Of a stretch of DNA of 64,000 nt, positions 28,973 to 36,413 are shown in pieces. The position numbers and the translations under genes were made by a program. Numbering within the stretch: position 1 is the first letter of the stretch; every line of letters starts with the position of its first letter. The notes under the pieces were generated by a model that had not been told where the DNA came from, did no database searches, and worked only from the letters and a program-made list of their open reading frames with translations. The DNA is from Clostridia bacterium (lineage in GTDB: Bacteria; Bacillota; Clostridia; Oscillospirales; Acutalibacteraceae), in NCBI GenBank assembly GCA_017513195.1, contig JAFXGM010000031.1, forward strand, positions 23,107 through 87,106, read 5' to 3'.

Positions 28973-29842
28973 ATGGCGGATTTTGTGAAGTTTCATTTTG
29001 ACAACACCTTTTATGACGAGCCAATGTCTTTTCCACCCTTTAATATAGTACAGGTTGGAGATATTGATACCTATTCGGGCTTTAAGTGCACAAAACATAT
29101 TCAAATAGCGCACGAAATTACTTATATAGTTCGCGGTAACGGCACTATGCTTTGTGATGATAAAACCCATTTTTGCAAAACGGGTGATATTATCTTTAAT
29201 CCCAAAGGCACGGCACACGCCATTGATAGTGCCGACGGTCATTCGCTTAGATATTATTATATTGCGTTTGATATACCTGACACTTCAAACGAGTGCGAAA
29301 AAGCGCTTGCCGAATTTTTTGCTTCGGCAAAGGCGGGATGTATGACTGCTGACCGCAGTATTCCACACACATTTCACGATATATTCTTAAATCTTTACGG
29401 TAAGGACGAATTTTCGAGCGTAATTGTCACTGATAGCATAAGAAAACTTTTGATATATGTCTTGCGTTCTTTGTCGGGCGAGGCAAACAGGGTTTACGTG
29501 CCCGACCTGCGCTTTGGTAAAAAGCGTACCGTTGCGCAAATTTGCTCTTTTATAGACTCCAACGTTGAAGACATTAACGTGCTTAAAAAACTGCCGCAAA
29601 GGTTTGATTACAGCTATTCGCATATATCGTCTTTCTTTTCAAAATCAATGGGTCTTTCCCTTAAAGAATATTTTTTAATGAGTCGTCACCGCCGAGCTTG
29701 CGAGCTGCTTCGTAGCGGTATGAGTGTTACTGCTGTTTCCGAGCGTATGGGATATAGTAGCATTCACGTCTTTAGTAAGGCTTTTTCCGGTAGAGAAAAC
29801 ATAAGCCCAAGTGTTTATGCTCAAAAATATAAAACAAAATAA
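28973..29842 (+). CDS. AraC-family transcriptional regulator
   Basis: 289 residues. N-terminal cupin sensor domain (about 20-150; H-E-I-T-Y-I-V-R-G-N-G-T and F-N-P-K-G-T-A-H-A-I) and C-terminal tandem helix-turn-helix (about 190-289; C-S-F-I-D-S-N-V, S-H-I-S-S-F-F-S-K-S, and the signature G-Y-S-S-I-H-V-F-S-K-A-F). Such regulators sense a sugar or derivative. 15 bp ahead of two Gfo/Idh/MocA oxidoreductase genes, so it probably controls them and itself. Confidence 0.92.
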   Translation: MADFVKFHFDNTFYDEPMSFPPFNIVQVGDIDTYSGFKCTKHIQIAHEITYIVRGNGTMLCDDKTHFCKTGDIIFNPKGTAHAIDSADGHSLRYYYIAFDIPDTSNECEKALAEFFASAKAGCMTADRSIPHTFHDIFLNLYGKDEFSSVIVTDSIRKLLIYVLRSLSGEANRVYVPDLRFGKKRTVAQICSFIDSNVEDINVLKKLPQRFDYSYSHISSFFSKSMGLSLKEYFLMSRHRRACELLRSGMSVTAVSERMGYSSIHVFSKAFSGRENISPSVYAQKYKTK

Positions 29843-29857
29843 AGCGAGGTCTTTAAA

Positions 29858-30916
29858 ATGAAGGTTGCAGTTATTGGTTGCGGTACTATTGCCAACACAC
29901 AGCATATTCCCGCATATTTGGCAAACGAAAAGGCAGAAATTAAATATTTTTGCGACATTATTCCCGAACGCGCCGAAGCCGCTGTAGAAAAATACGGTTG
30001 CGGTATTGCTATAACCGATTATAAGGTGGCACTTGCCGACCCTGAAATCGAGGCTGTTTCGGTTTGCACGCCAAACAATGTTCACCCTCAAATTTCTATC
30101 GACGCTATGCGTGCAGGCAAAGACGTTCTTTGTGAAAAGCCTGCTGCTCGTACATACGAAGAAGCTCTTACCATGCAAAAGGTTCAACACGAAACCGGCA
30201 AAGTGCTTAACATTGGTGTTTGCAACCGATTCCACAACGGTATAAGAACACTTAAAAAGCTTATTGACGACGGTATGTTTGGCGATATTTTCCACGTTTA
30301 CGTTAGCTTCCGTGCGTTCCGTTCAATACCCGGTCTTGGCGGTGCATTCACCACAAAGGCAATCGCAGGTGGCGGTGCGCTTATTGACTGGGGCGTACAT
30401 TTTCTTGATATTGTTATGTATTGCTGCGGTGACCCAAAACCACTTACCGTTACGGGCGAAGCTTTTTGCAAATTGGGTAAAAACATTCCCGAATACGTAT
30501 ATCCCGGTAAAATGTGGGCAGGCCCACCAATACTTGACGGTACCTATGACGTTGACGACTCGGTTACTGCACTTATTCGTACCGAAGGTCCAACCATTAC
30601 TGTTAACGGTGCTTGGGCACAAAACGTAAAGCGCGACGAAATGTTTATTGACTTTATGGGTGACAAGGGCGGTTGCCGTATAGACTACTACACAAAGGAA
30701 TTTACCGTTTACACCACAAAAGACGGTGAGCTTTATGAATATACACCTGAATTTGAAGCAAATGTTCAGATTGCAACCGAAATTGATGAATTCCTTGATT
30801 GTATTAAATCAGGCGAAAAGCTTGCAAACCACATCGACACCAATATTATTACTGCAAAGATGATGCAGGCAATTTATGATTCGGCTGAAACACATCGCGA
30901 GATAGCACTTGACTAA
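29858..30916 (+). CDS. Gfo/Idh/MocA family oxidoreductase
   Basis: 352 residues. N-terminal Rossmann domain beginning V-A-V-I-G-C-G-T-I-A-N near 3-13, the family motif C-E-K-P-A-A near 90-95 containing the conserved lysine of the E-K-P signature, and a C-terminal alpha/beta domain with G-G-G-A-L-I-D-W-G-V-H-F-L-D. NAD(P)-dependent oxidation or reduction of a sugar or cyclitol is the known family role; the substrate is unknown. Middle gene of the AraC-linked operon. Confidence 0.9.
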   Translation: MKVAVIGCGTIANTQHIPAYLANEKAEIKYFCDIIPERAEAAVEKYGCGIAITDYKVALADPEIEAVSVCTPNNVHPQISIDAMRAGKDVLCEKPAARTYEEALTMQKVQHETGKVLNIGVCNRFHNGIRTLKKLIDDGMFGDIFHVYVSFRAFRSIPGLGGAFTTKAIAGGGALIDWGVHFLDIVMYCCGDPKPLTVTGEAFCKLGKNIPEYVYPGKMWAGPPILDGTYDVDDSVTALIRTEGPTITVNGAWAQNVKRDEMFIDFMGDKGGCRIDYYTKEFTVYTTKDGELYEYTPEFEANVQIATEIDEFLDCIKSGEKLANHIDTNIITAKMMQAIYDSAETHREIALD

Positions 30917-30928
30917 GGAGAAAACACA

Positions 30929-31777
30929 ATGATTAAAGTTGGCTTTATAGATTATTTTCTTGACGAATGGCACGCAAACACAGCGCCCAAGCATTTAGAG
31001 GAACAATCAAACGGTGAAGTAAAGGTATGTTACGCCTATGGCGAAATACCAAGCCCCAAGGGCGTTACAAGCGAACAGTGGTGCGAAAAAATGGGCGTAG
31101 AGCACTGTGCTACTATTGCCGAGGTTATCGAAAAATCTGACGTTATTATAGTTTTAGCACCCGATAACTGTGAAAGAAAAGAAGACCTATGTCGCGAGGC
31201 ACTTGCAAGCGGCAAGCCTTGCTTTGTAGATAAGCCTTTTGGCACCGATTTAGCATCTGCTAAGCGTATGTTTGATATAGCCGAAAAAAGCGGCACACCT
31301 TGCTATACTTGTTCATCTCTTCGTTACGCGCAAGAGTATTACACGGTTGACCGTGCGGCTATAAAGTCACTTGTGGCAATGTGTCCACAAAATTCTTATG
31401 ACAACTATATTCTTCACGCACTTGAGCCTGCGATGATGCTTATGGGCGAGCCCGCTAAACGCGTAAGCGCTGTAAGTACCGAAGACGCCTTTTATTCGGT
31501 AACAATCGAAATGCAAAGCGGCAGACACATAGTTATTAGCAGTCTTAACTACGACAGCCCCTATATGATGAATATATCTATCCCAACAAGCAACAAGTTA
31601 ATTAACTGCAGCTATGATTTTTGGATTTATCATTATAAGGCAATGGTAGAGTTCTTTAAAACAGGTGTTGCGCCCGTATCTCATAAAGAAACTCTTATGA
31701 TTGCCGCCGCTCGTGAGGCCGGCAAAAAGAGCCTTAATGCTAATGGTGAATGGATTGCGGTAGATAATAATTACTAA
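30929..31777 (+). CDS. Gfo/Idh/MocA-like protein, short form
   Basis: 282 residues. The N-terminal Rossmann fold lacks the usual G-x-G-x-x-G at the very start; it opens K-V-G-F-I-D-Y-F-L-D-E-W-H-A, while the D-K-P-F-G-T motif near 100 keeps the conserved lysine. The C-terminal domain is shorter than in the neighbour. The pattern G-F-I-D-Y-x-x-D-x-W-H is seen in a sugar-associated subgroup of this family (recollection, not a search). It follows the full-length paralogue by 12 bp, so the two may act in one pathway. Confidence 0.78.
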   Translation: MIKVGFIDYFLDEWHANTAPKHLEEQSNGEVKVCYAYGEIPSPKGVTSEQWCEKMGVEHCATIAEVIEKSDVIIVLAPDNCERKEDLCREALASGKPCFVDKPFGTDLASAKRMFDIAEKSGTPCYTCSSLRYAQEYYTVDRAAIKSLVAMCPQNSYDNYILHALEPAMMLMGEPAKRVSAVSTEDAFYSVTIEMQSGRHIVISSLNYDSPYMMNISIPTSNKLINCSYDFWIYHYKAMVEFFKTGVAPVSHKETLMIAAAREAGKKSLNANGEWIAVDNNY

Positions 31778-31784
31778 ATTAAAA

Positions 31785-31816
31785 AACCTCACTTTGTGCA
31801 AAAGTGAGGTTTTTTG
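31785..31816 (+). terminator. Terminator of the AraC-oxidoreductase operon
   Basis: Stem CCTCACTTT / AAAGTGAGG (31787-31809), small loop, flanking A-run and TTTTTT. Strong, and nearly symmetric. Confidence 0.88.
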
Positions 31817-31824
31817 CTGTTTAA

Positions 31825-31853
31825 TTGACCAAGCATATAAAAAATGGTACTAT
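31825..31853 (+). promoter_or_regulatory. Promoter of the two-repeat lipoprotein
   Basis: TTGACC (31825-31830), 17-nt spacer, TACTAT (31848-31853), 22 bp before the ATG. AAAGGGGG at 31860-31867 is the ribosome site. Confidence 0.65.
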
Positions 31854-31875
31854 ATAAGTAAAGGGGGTAAAGATT

Positions 31876-33240
31876 ATGAAAAAAACAACAGCAATTATTT
31901 TATTTTTTTTAATGCTAATAACCTTTGTTTCTTGTCGCAATACGGGCGATGATACAAGCAGCGTTGTGTCAACAGTAGATGCGATTTCAAGTGTGCCGTC
32001 CGAGACAGAAAAAGCCGAAGAGAAAGAAAAAGTTGAATCACAAACAACCCCGGAGCCTACATTTATAAGTTCTATTGCAAAACCGGATGAAGTAAAATTT
32101 TATAAAAACGGTAAATACGGTTCTAGCAAAGACGCTAATAAGAATTATGAAATCGCAAAGCTTGTAGAATCATGGTATAAGTCTTACAAGCAGGACACGT
32201 TACCCTTTTGCAATTGGGAATATAATGCAGAAACTATTGACAAAATCAAACAAAAAGAAACCGTGGTAGAAATTTGTTATGAAGATTATACGCAAATAAA
32301 TATGCTAAATAAAATTGACCACGGCAAACAACGCAAAATAATGATTCCGTTGACGGGAAGATACGCGTACAGCGTTTTCTTGGGAAAAGAAGAATATAAT
32401 TATACTATTCTTTTGGGCGAATTAGCTGACAGTGAATTAGAAAAATATTTTAAAGGTATTACGCTCGACAAAGACGTGCGCAAATGGGAAAGTACTGTTA
32501 TAACTCCTGCAAAAGTTACGTTTTATAAGGACGGCAAGAAGTCTGTGTCTACTGAAAGCGACATTAATCGCAAAATTGCAAAGTATATCGAAAGTTGGTT
32601 TAAATACACGACCGTGTACACAAGCATGCCTGCCATAATTACTGACTCTGATATAATGCAGCAAAAATACAATACTACAGCAATTGAATTAGAATTTGAT
32701 TCGTCAATTACTTTTTATGGTAGCTTTATAAACAAGAACGCACGAAAAATATTTATTACCCTAGACGGTGAACACCCTTACCACATATTTACAAACGACG
32801 GTTTATATGATACAAATTGGGGAAATATGTCACCCGTTACAAGAAGTGATGATAGCAGAAATTTAGAGCCGTTCTTTGAAGGACGCAAGTTTGAAGAAAA
32901 TATAGGAGTCGCTGGCGACGTTTTTAATTCAAAGGAAATTGCATGCGTTGCATTTTATGGATATTATGGGAAAGGAACTCGAGTAGATGTTCCTTACGAA
33001 AATATAAATGAAATAATAAATTGGTTAGGAACATTTACACTTGGTGAAAGTGTCACAACCGCCATTCCTCCTGGAACGAATACTCATGTTGTGGAAATTG
33101 AATATGTTGATGGTACTGTGGTCAAACAAGGGTTAGACGTTATCGAGATTTATGGCGTTAGTTATGAATTAGAATGCGGTAAACACCCTGAATGTTATTG
33201 GCAGTTGCTATCGCAATCAACTTTGCCTACTACAAAATAA
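31876..33240 (+). CDS. Lipoprotein with an internal tandem repeat, unknown function
   Basis: 454 residues. Signal peptide with lipobox F-V-S-C (about residue 20), then a low-complexity Ser/Glu/Thr linker to about 65. Two related domains follow: one begins near 72 (E-V-K-F-Y-K-N-G-K-Y...I-A-K-L-V-E-S-W-Y-K) and the second near 212 (K-V-T-F-Y-K-D-G-K-K...I-A-K-Y-I-E-S-W-F-K), so an approximately 140-residue unit has been duplicated. A distinct third part (345-454) ends the protein. No known family recognised. Single-gene unit with its own promoter; AT-richer than its neighbours. Confidence 0.72.
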   Translation: MKKTTAIILFFLMLITFVSCRNTGDDTSSVVSTVDAISSVPSETEKAEEKEKVESQTTPEPTFISSIAKPDEVKFYKNGKYGSSKDANKNYEIAKLVESWYKSYKQDTLPFCNWEYNAETIDKIKQKETVVEICYEDYTQINMLNKIDHGKQRKIMIPLTGRYAYSVFLGKEEYNYTILLGELADSELEKYFKGITLDKDVRKWESTVITPAKVTFYKDGKKSVSTESDINRKIAKYIESWFKYTTVYTSMPAIITDSDIMQQKYNTTAIELEFDSSITFYGSFINKNARKIFITLDGEHPYHIFTNDGLYDTNWGNMSPVTRSDDSRNLEPFFEGRKFEENIGVAGDVFNSKEIACVAFYGYYGKGTRVDVPYENINEIINWLGTFTLGESVTTAIPPGTNTHVVEIEYVDGTVVKQGLDVIEIYGVSYELECGKHPECYWQLLSQSTLPTTK

Positions 33241-33247
33241 AAACAAA

Positions 33248-33269
33248 CCCCCGACCGTTTGGTCGGGGG
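33248..33269. terminator. Bidirectional terminator between the lipoprotein and rplL
   Basis: Nine-base stem CCCCCGACC / GGTCGGGGG with a GTTT loop. On the minus strand it is followed by TTTGTTTTTATTTTG, a good U-tract that ends the rplJL transcript. Confidence 0.85.
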
Positions 33270-33293
33270 GTTAAATTTTGCCGTAACTTAAAA

Positions 33294-33671
33294 TTACTTA
33301 AGCTCAACCTTTGCGCCAACTTCTTCAAGCTTAGCCTTGATTGCTTCAGCGTCTTCTTTGCTTGCAGCTTCCTTAAGGGTCTTAGGAGCGCCATCAACAA
33401 GTGCCTTTGCTTCTGCAAGGCCAAGACCTGTGATTTCACGAACTGCCTTAATAACCTTAATCTTTTCAGCGCCAGCTTCTGCGAGAATAACGTCAAATTC
33501 AGTCTTCTCTTCAGCTGCTGCTGCAGCGCCTGCTGCTGGAGCTGCTACTGCTACTGCAGCTGCTGCAGATACGCCAAACTCCTCTTCTACTGCTTTAACG
33601 AGCTCAGAAAGCTCAAGAACGGTAAGAGTCTTTAACTCTTCAATCATAGCTGTAATCTTTTCAGATGCCAT
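33294..33671 (-). CDS. rplL: 50S ribosomal protein L7/L12
   Basis: 125 residues from the ATG at 33671 with GGAGGAAAC upstream. N-terminal dimerisation helices (to about 35), an alanine-rich hinge ([13 protein letters not shown]) and the C-terminal factor-binding domain with [20 protein letters not shown]. Forms the ribosomal stalk with L10. 46 bp after rplJ. Codon use is highly biased, as expected. Confidence 0.97.
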   Translation of the reverse strand: MASEKITAMIEELKTLTVLELSELVKAVEEEFGVSAAAAVAVAAPAAGAAAAAEEKTEFDVILAEAGAEKIKVIKAVREITGLGLAEAKALVDGAPKTLKEAASKEDAEAIKAKLEEVGAKVELK

Positions 33672-33717
33672 TTTAGTTTCCTCCAATAAATGTTTTTAAT
33701 TTAGTTTAGTTTTTTAA

Positions 33718-34239
33718 TTATTCTGCTGCTTCTTCAGCGGCCGGCTCACCGTCTTTATCAACGATAGCCTGCACAGCACGTGCAAATGCTGCGATAGGTG
33801 CCTGGAAGGCACTGAGAACTGTTGCAAGAAGAACTTCTCTGGAAGGAAGTTTTGCAAGTTCTGCGATGGTTTCAACACTTACAACTTTGCCATCAAGGAA
33901 GCCGGATTTTACTGTGAAGTTATCGTGGCTGTCGGCAAATTTGCAAAGTATTCTTGCTGCTGCAGTGTAGTCCTCGTTTGCGAGTGCGATAGCGGTTGTG
34001 CCTTCGCATACGCTTGCGATATCGCCGAGGTCTGTACCTTCAACTGCGCGCTTTAAGATAGAGTTCTTAACTACAAAGTACTGTACACCAGCTTCACGAA
34101 GCTCTTTACGAAGAGCGGTATCGTCAGCAACGGTGATACCCTTATAATCAACAACAACACCTGTAATAGCGGCGCCGAGTTTTTCGGAGAGTTCAGCAAC
34201 AGCCTGCTTTTTTGCTTCTAAAACCTTTGCGTTTGGCAA
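33718..34239 (-). CDS. rplJ: 50S ribosomal protein L10
   Basis: Stalk base protein and autoregulator of the operon. 173 residues. Start: a GTG at 34248 lies inside the Shine-Dalgarno GGAGGTG (34246-34252), so the TTG at 34239, six nt downstream of it, is the better start; the protein then begins P-N-A-K-V-L-E-A-K-K. Seen: V-V-D-Y-K-G-I-T-V-A-D, L-R-K-E-L-R-E-A-G-V, and K-N-S-I-L-K-R-A. Preceded by an L10 leader. Confidence 0.95.
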   Translation of the reverse strand: MPNAKVLEAKKQAVAELSEKLGAAITGVVVDYKGITVADDTALRKELREAGVQYFVVKNSILKRAVEGTDLGDIASVCEGTTAIALANEDYTAAARILCKFADSHDNFTVKSGFLDGKVVSVETIAELAKLPSREVLLATVLSAFQAPIAAFARAVQAIVDKDGEPAAEEAAE

Positions 34240-34261
34240 TGTGTTCACCTCCGAGTGAAAA

Positions 34262-34385
34262 TAAAAAAATGTCCACCCAAGGACACAAGGATAGACATGA
34301 AAAATTCAAAATTAAATTATTCACGCTCACCTCGGTAGGCGTCATACTTACGGCCTGTTGGCCACCTACTGTCTTTGGATTGCTG
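34262..34385 (-). ncRNA. Ribosomal protein L10 leader with attenuator
   Basis: Minus-strand transcript between promoter and rplJ. It holds the L10 leader core, recognisable as GACAGTAGGTGGC, then CCGTAAGTATGACGCC and TACCGAGGTGAGCG (about 34320-34375). It ends in an intrinsic terminator, stem ATGTCTATCC / GGGTGGACAT followed by TTTTTTT (34263-34300). In known leaders, L10(L12)4 binding stabilises the form that allows termination. Autogenous regulation is therefore retained although the gene pair has moved away from rplKA. Confidence 0.88.
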
Positions 34386-34389
34386 AACT

Positions 34390-34418
34390 ATTATATACAA
34401 CAGTGACACTTTTGTCAA
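34390..34418 (-). promoter_or_regulatory. Consensus sigma-A promoter of rplJL
   Basis: Perfect TTGACA (34413-34418) and TATAAT (34390-34395) with a 17-nt spacer, the best promoter in the window. It is just after the spoIID stop, which explains why rplJL can be an independent unit. Confidence 0.95.
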
Positions 34419-34427
34419 GCATTATTT

Positions 34428-35396
34428 TTAATTTTTTTGCAAGGTTGCGCCATTATAATAATGAAGCAGTATTTCGTCATAGGTTTTACCCTGCTTTGCC
34501 ATATAGTTTGCGCCTGTTTGACTCATGCCAACTCCGTGACCGTAACCCTTTACGGTAAAGGTGAACTTATCTTCGGCATAATTTATGGTGAAGTTGCTCG
34601 AGCGAAGACCAAGCAGCTCGCGAATCTGTGCGCCCGCAACTGTCTTTCCGCAGAAATCTATGCTGGTTACAAGACCTGTGCTTGCGGCTTTTATATTGCT
34701 AAAATAATTAGTGCCATCTTGCGAAGGTGTGGCAATGCTTTTTAATTTTTCGGTAATTTCCTGACTCGAAAAAGTGGATTCACTTAAATAATTGGCCGCA
34801 AGTGCATCACCTGTGCTATCTACTGATATAAGATAGGGTATATCCTTTCCCCAAACGTCCTTACAGGCGTTGGTAACACCGGGCGATATTGCGTGGTAAG
34901 CCGCAAAAATTGGTTCGTTATCATAGGTTAATACCTCGCCTAAAACCGACGAAATACACTCGTCGATTTTTTTGGAATATTCTTCTGCTTTTTCGCCCCA
35001 ACGCGCGGCGGCTTCTTTCCTTGTTATAAAGCATTGTGCCGTATCGCCTTCTGCTGTTATGTCATACTTAGAATTGTCAGCGCCACTTTTTTTATAGCAA
35101 GCAAAGGTGTAGGCGGCTACTGCCTGCGCCTTTATGGCTTCTTTTTCATAAAGGGCTGGCATTTCGGCGGCGATTACTCCAAAAAGATAGTCATTGGTTG
35201 AGAATTCGCTCACCTTATCATCCTTTAAAACCTTTATTTTATCGAACCTCAAAACAACGTCTTGTTTTTCGTAGGGCACGTAGTTTTCGGGAGTGCCTGT
35301 GGGTACAGAGGTGTTATCGGCCTTTGATAATGTAGTTAAAGGAATTACTAACATAGAAAAAACTACAGTTATTAAAATTAAAAACTTTTCTTTCAT
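34428..35396 (-). CDS. spoIID: Stage II sporulation protein D (SpoIID)
   Basis: Membrane-anchored lytic transglycosylase that digests septal peptidoglycan during engulfment. 322 residues. N-terminal membrane anchor (about 4-24), SpoIID/LytB domain from about 65 with A-A-E-M-P-A-L-Y-E-K-E-A-I-K-A-Q-A-V-A where Glu78 corresponds to the catalytic Glu of the family, and the closing motif G-Y-G-H-G-V-G-M-S-Q-T-G-A near 293-305. Monocistronic on the minus strand, upstream of the rplJ promoter. Shows the organism is a spore former. Confidence 0.93.
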   Translation of the reverse strand: MKEKFLILITVVFSMLVIPLTTLSKADNTSVPTGTPENYVPYEKQDVVLRFDKIKVLKDDKVSEFSTNDYLFGVIAAEMPALYEKEAIKAQAVAAYTFACYKKSGADNSKYDITAEGDTAQCFITRKEAAARWGEKAEEYSKKIDECISSVLGEVLTYDNEPIFAAYHAISPGVTNACKDVWGKDIPYLISVDSTGDALAANYLSESTFSSQEITEKLKSIATPSQDGTNYFSNIKAASTGLVTSIDFCGKTVAGAQIRELLGLRSSNFTINYAEDKFTFTVKGYGHGVGMSQTGANYMAKQGKTYDEILLHYYNGATLQKN

Positions 35397-35417
35397 ATTA
35401 CATCACCTTTAATTTTA

Positions 35418-35446
35418 TTGACTTTTTAGCCATACATATATAAAAT
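35418..35446 (+). promoter_or_regulatory. Promoter of the membrane protein gene at 35490
   Basis: TTGACT (35418-35423), 17-nt spacer, TAAAAT (35441-35446). It overlaps, on the opposite strand, the candidate spoIID promoter, so the two cannot be occupied together. Confidence 0.6.
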
Positions 35447-35472
35447 ATATGTTGTGATTTACTCTTAAATTC
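35444..35472 (-). promoter_or_regulatory. Candidate sigma-E-type promoter of spoIID
   Basis: On the minus strand GAATTT (35467-35472), 15-nt spacer, CATATATT (35444-35451), similar to the sigma-E pattern of an ATA-rich -35 and CATANNNT -10. No sigma-A promoter is evident before spoIID. spoIID is a sigma-E target in B. subtilis and sigE lies in this window. Confidence 0.4.
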
Positions 35473-35489
35473 ATCAGAGGTGATTTTAA

Positions 35490-36305
35490 ATGAAGCATAA
35501 GCACGCGGTGATGCTGCTTGGTATAACGTTACCGATTTGTATATTGTTGCGCACGCTACAGATGTGTTTTATTATAGATGACAAAACCGGTTTTGTGAAA
35601 CAACAATACAGTGCCATAGGCTTGGCAATTACAATTATTATATGCGCCGCAACGGCGGCTGTGGGTTTGTTTGCCGCAACGCTTGAAGGCACCAAGCACA
35701 ACAAGCAAGAATTGCGTCCGGCTATAGCAATAGCAAGCGCGCTTGCAGGCGGAATGTTTGTTTATGAAACGGTTGCGGTAGCATCGCAACAGACAAGCGG
35801 TGCGTGGTATGATGTGTTGCTAACGTTTTTGGCATTTGCGTCGGCAATAGTTTTTGTGGCTTATGGTTTAAAAAATATATACAGCTACAAAATGCCAACA
35901 ATGATTCTTGTAGTGCCCGTTCTTTATTATATAGTAAGACTCATAAGCGTTTTTGTAAGCACTTCGTCATTGGCACTAGTTACAGAAAACGTATTTCTTA
36001 TATTTACAAGCAGCATTTTGCTATGGTTTATGTTTGAATTTGCTTGTTTTGAAAATAATATTGGCGATAGTGAAAAAAGACCTAAAAAGCTTTTTGCGTC
36101 GGGACTTTCGGTTGTTGTTTTATGCGGCACAACATCAATTTCTAAATTTATTTATGCTATGGTAAGCGATGTACAACTGTCCGGCGAAGATATTGCTGCG
36201 GCTTCTCTTAACGTTGCGGTTGGACTTTTTGTGCTTGTTTATATTGTGTGTAATTTCGGCACAAATCTCGACAGAAAAAAAGACACTTCAAAACATTCGG
36301 CATAA
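35490..36305 (+). CDS. Multi-pass membrane protein of unknown function
   Basis: 271 residues with about seven or eight hydrophobic segments (near 8-26, 42-64, 75-98, 105-125, 133-155, 162-182, 207-227, 235-258), charged loops and a lysine-rich C-terminus. I recognise no family. It lies between spoIID and murA with its own promoter and starts after AGAGGTGATTTT. The divergent arrangement with spoIID might suggest a sporulation or envelope role, but that is only context. Confidence 0.6.
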   Translation: MKHKHAVMLLGITLPICILLRTLQMCFIIDDKTGFVKQQYSAIGLAITIIICAATAAVGLFAATLEGTKHNKQELRPAIAIASALAGGMFVYETVAVASQQTSGAWYDVLLTFLAFASAIVFVAYGLKNIYSYKMPTMILVVPVLYYIVRLISVFVSTSSLALVTENVFLIFTSSILLWFMFEFACFENNIGDSEKRPKKLFASGLSVVVLCGTTSISKFIYAMVSDVQLSGEDIAAASLNVAVGLFVLVYIVCNFGTNLDRKKDTSKHSA

Positions 36306-36316
36306 TGTAGTTTCAA

Positions 36317-36345
36317 TTGACAAATCGTGGGATTTGTAGTATGAT
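36317..36345 (+). promoter_or_regulatory. Sigma-A promoter of murA
   Basis: Perfect TTGACA (36317-36322), 17-nt spacer, TATGAT (36340-36345). The leader is about 62 nt. Confidence 0.78.
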
Positions 36346-36413
36346 TAGAATTGGATTTAAATTTGTGGTTATACTCTTAAAGAATTAAATTTCAAAAGAC
36401 GGGAGTGCCGTAT

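Noticed and set aside
33337-33699. Plus-strand ORF of 120 codons rich in Ala/Ser opposite rplL
   Set aside because: Antisense to a highly biased ribosomal gene; alanine-rich hinge codons read backwards give a long open frame without meaning.
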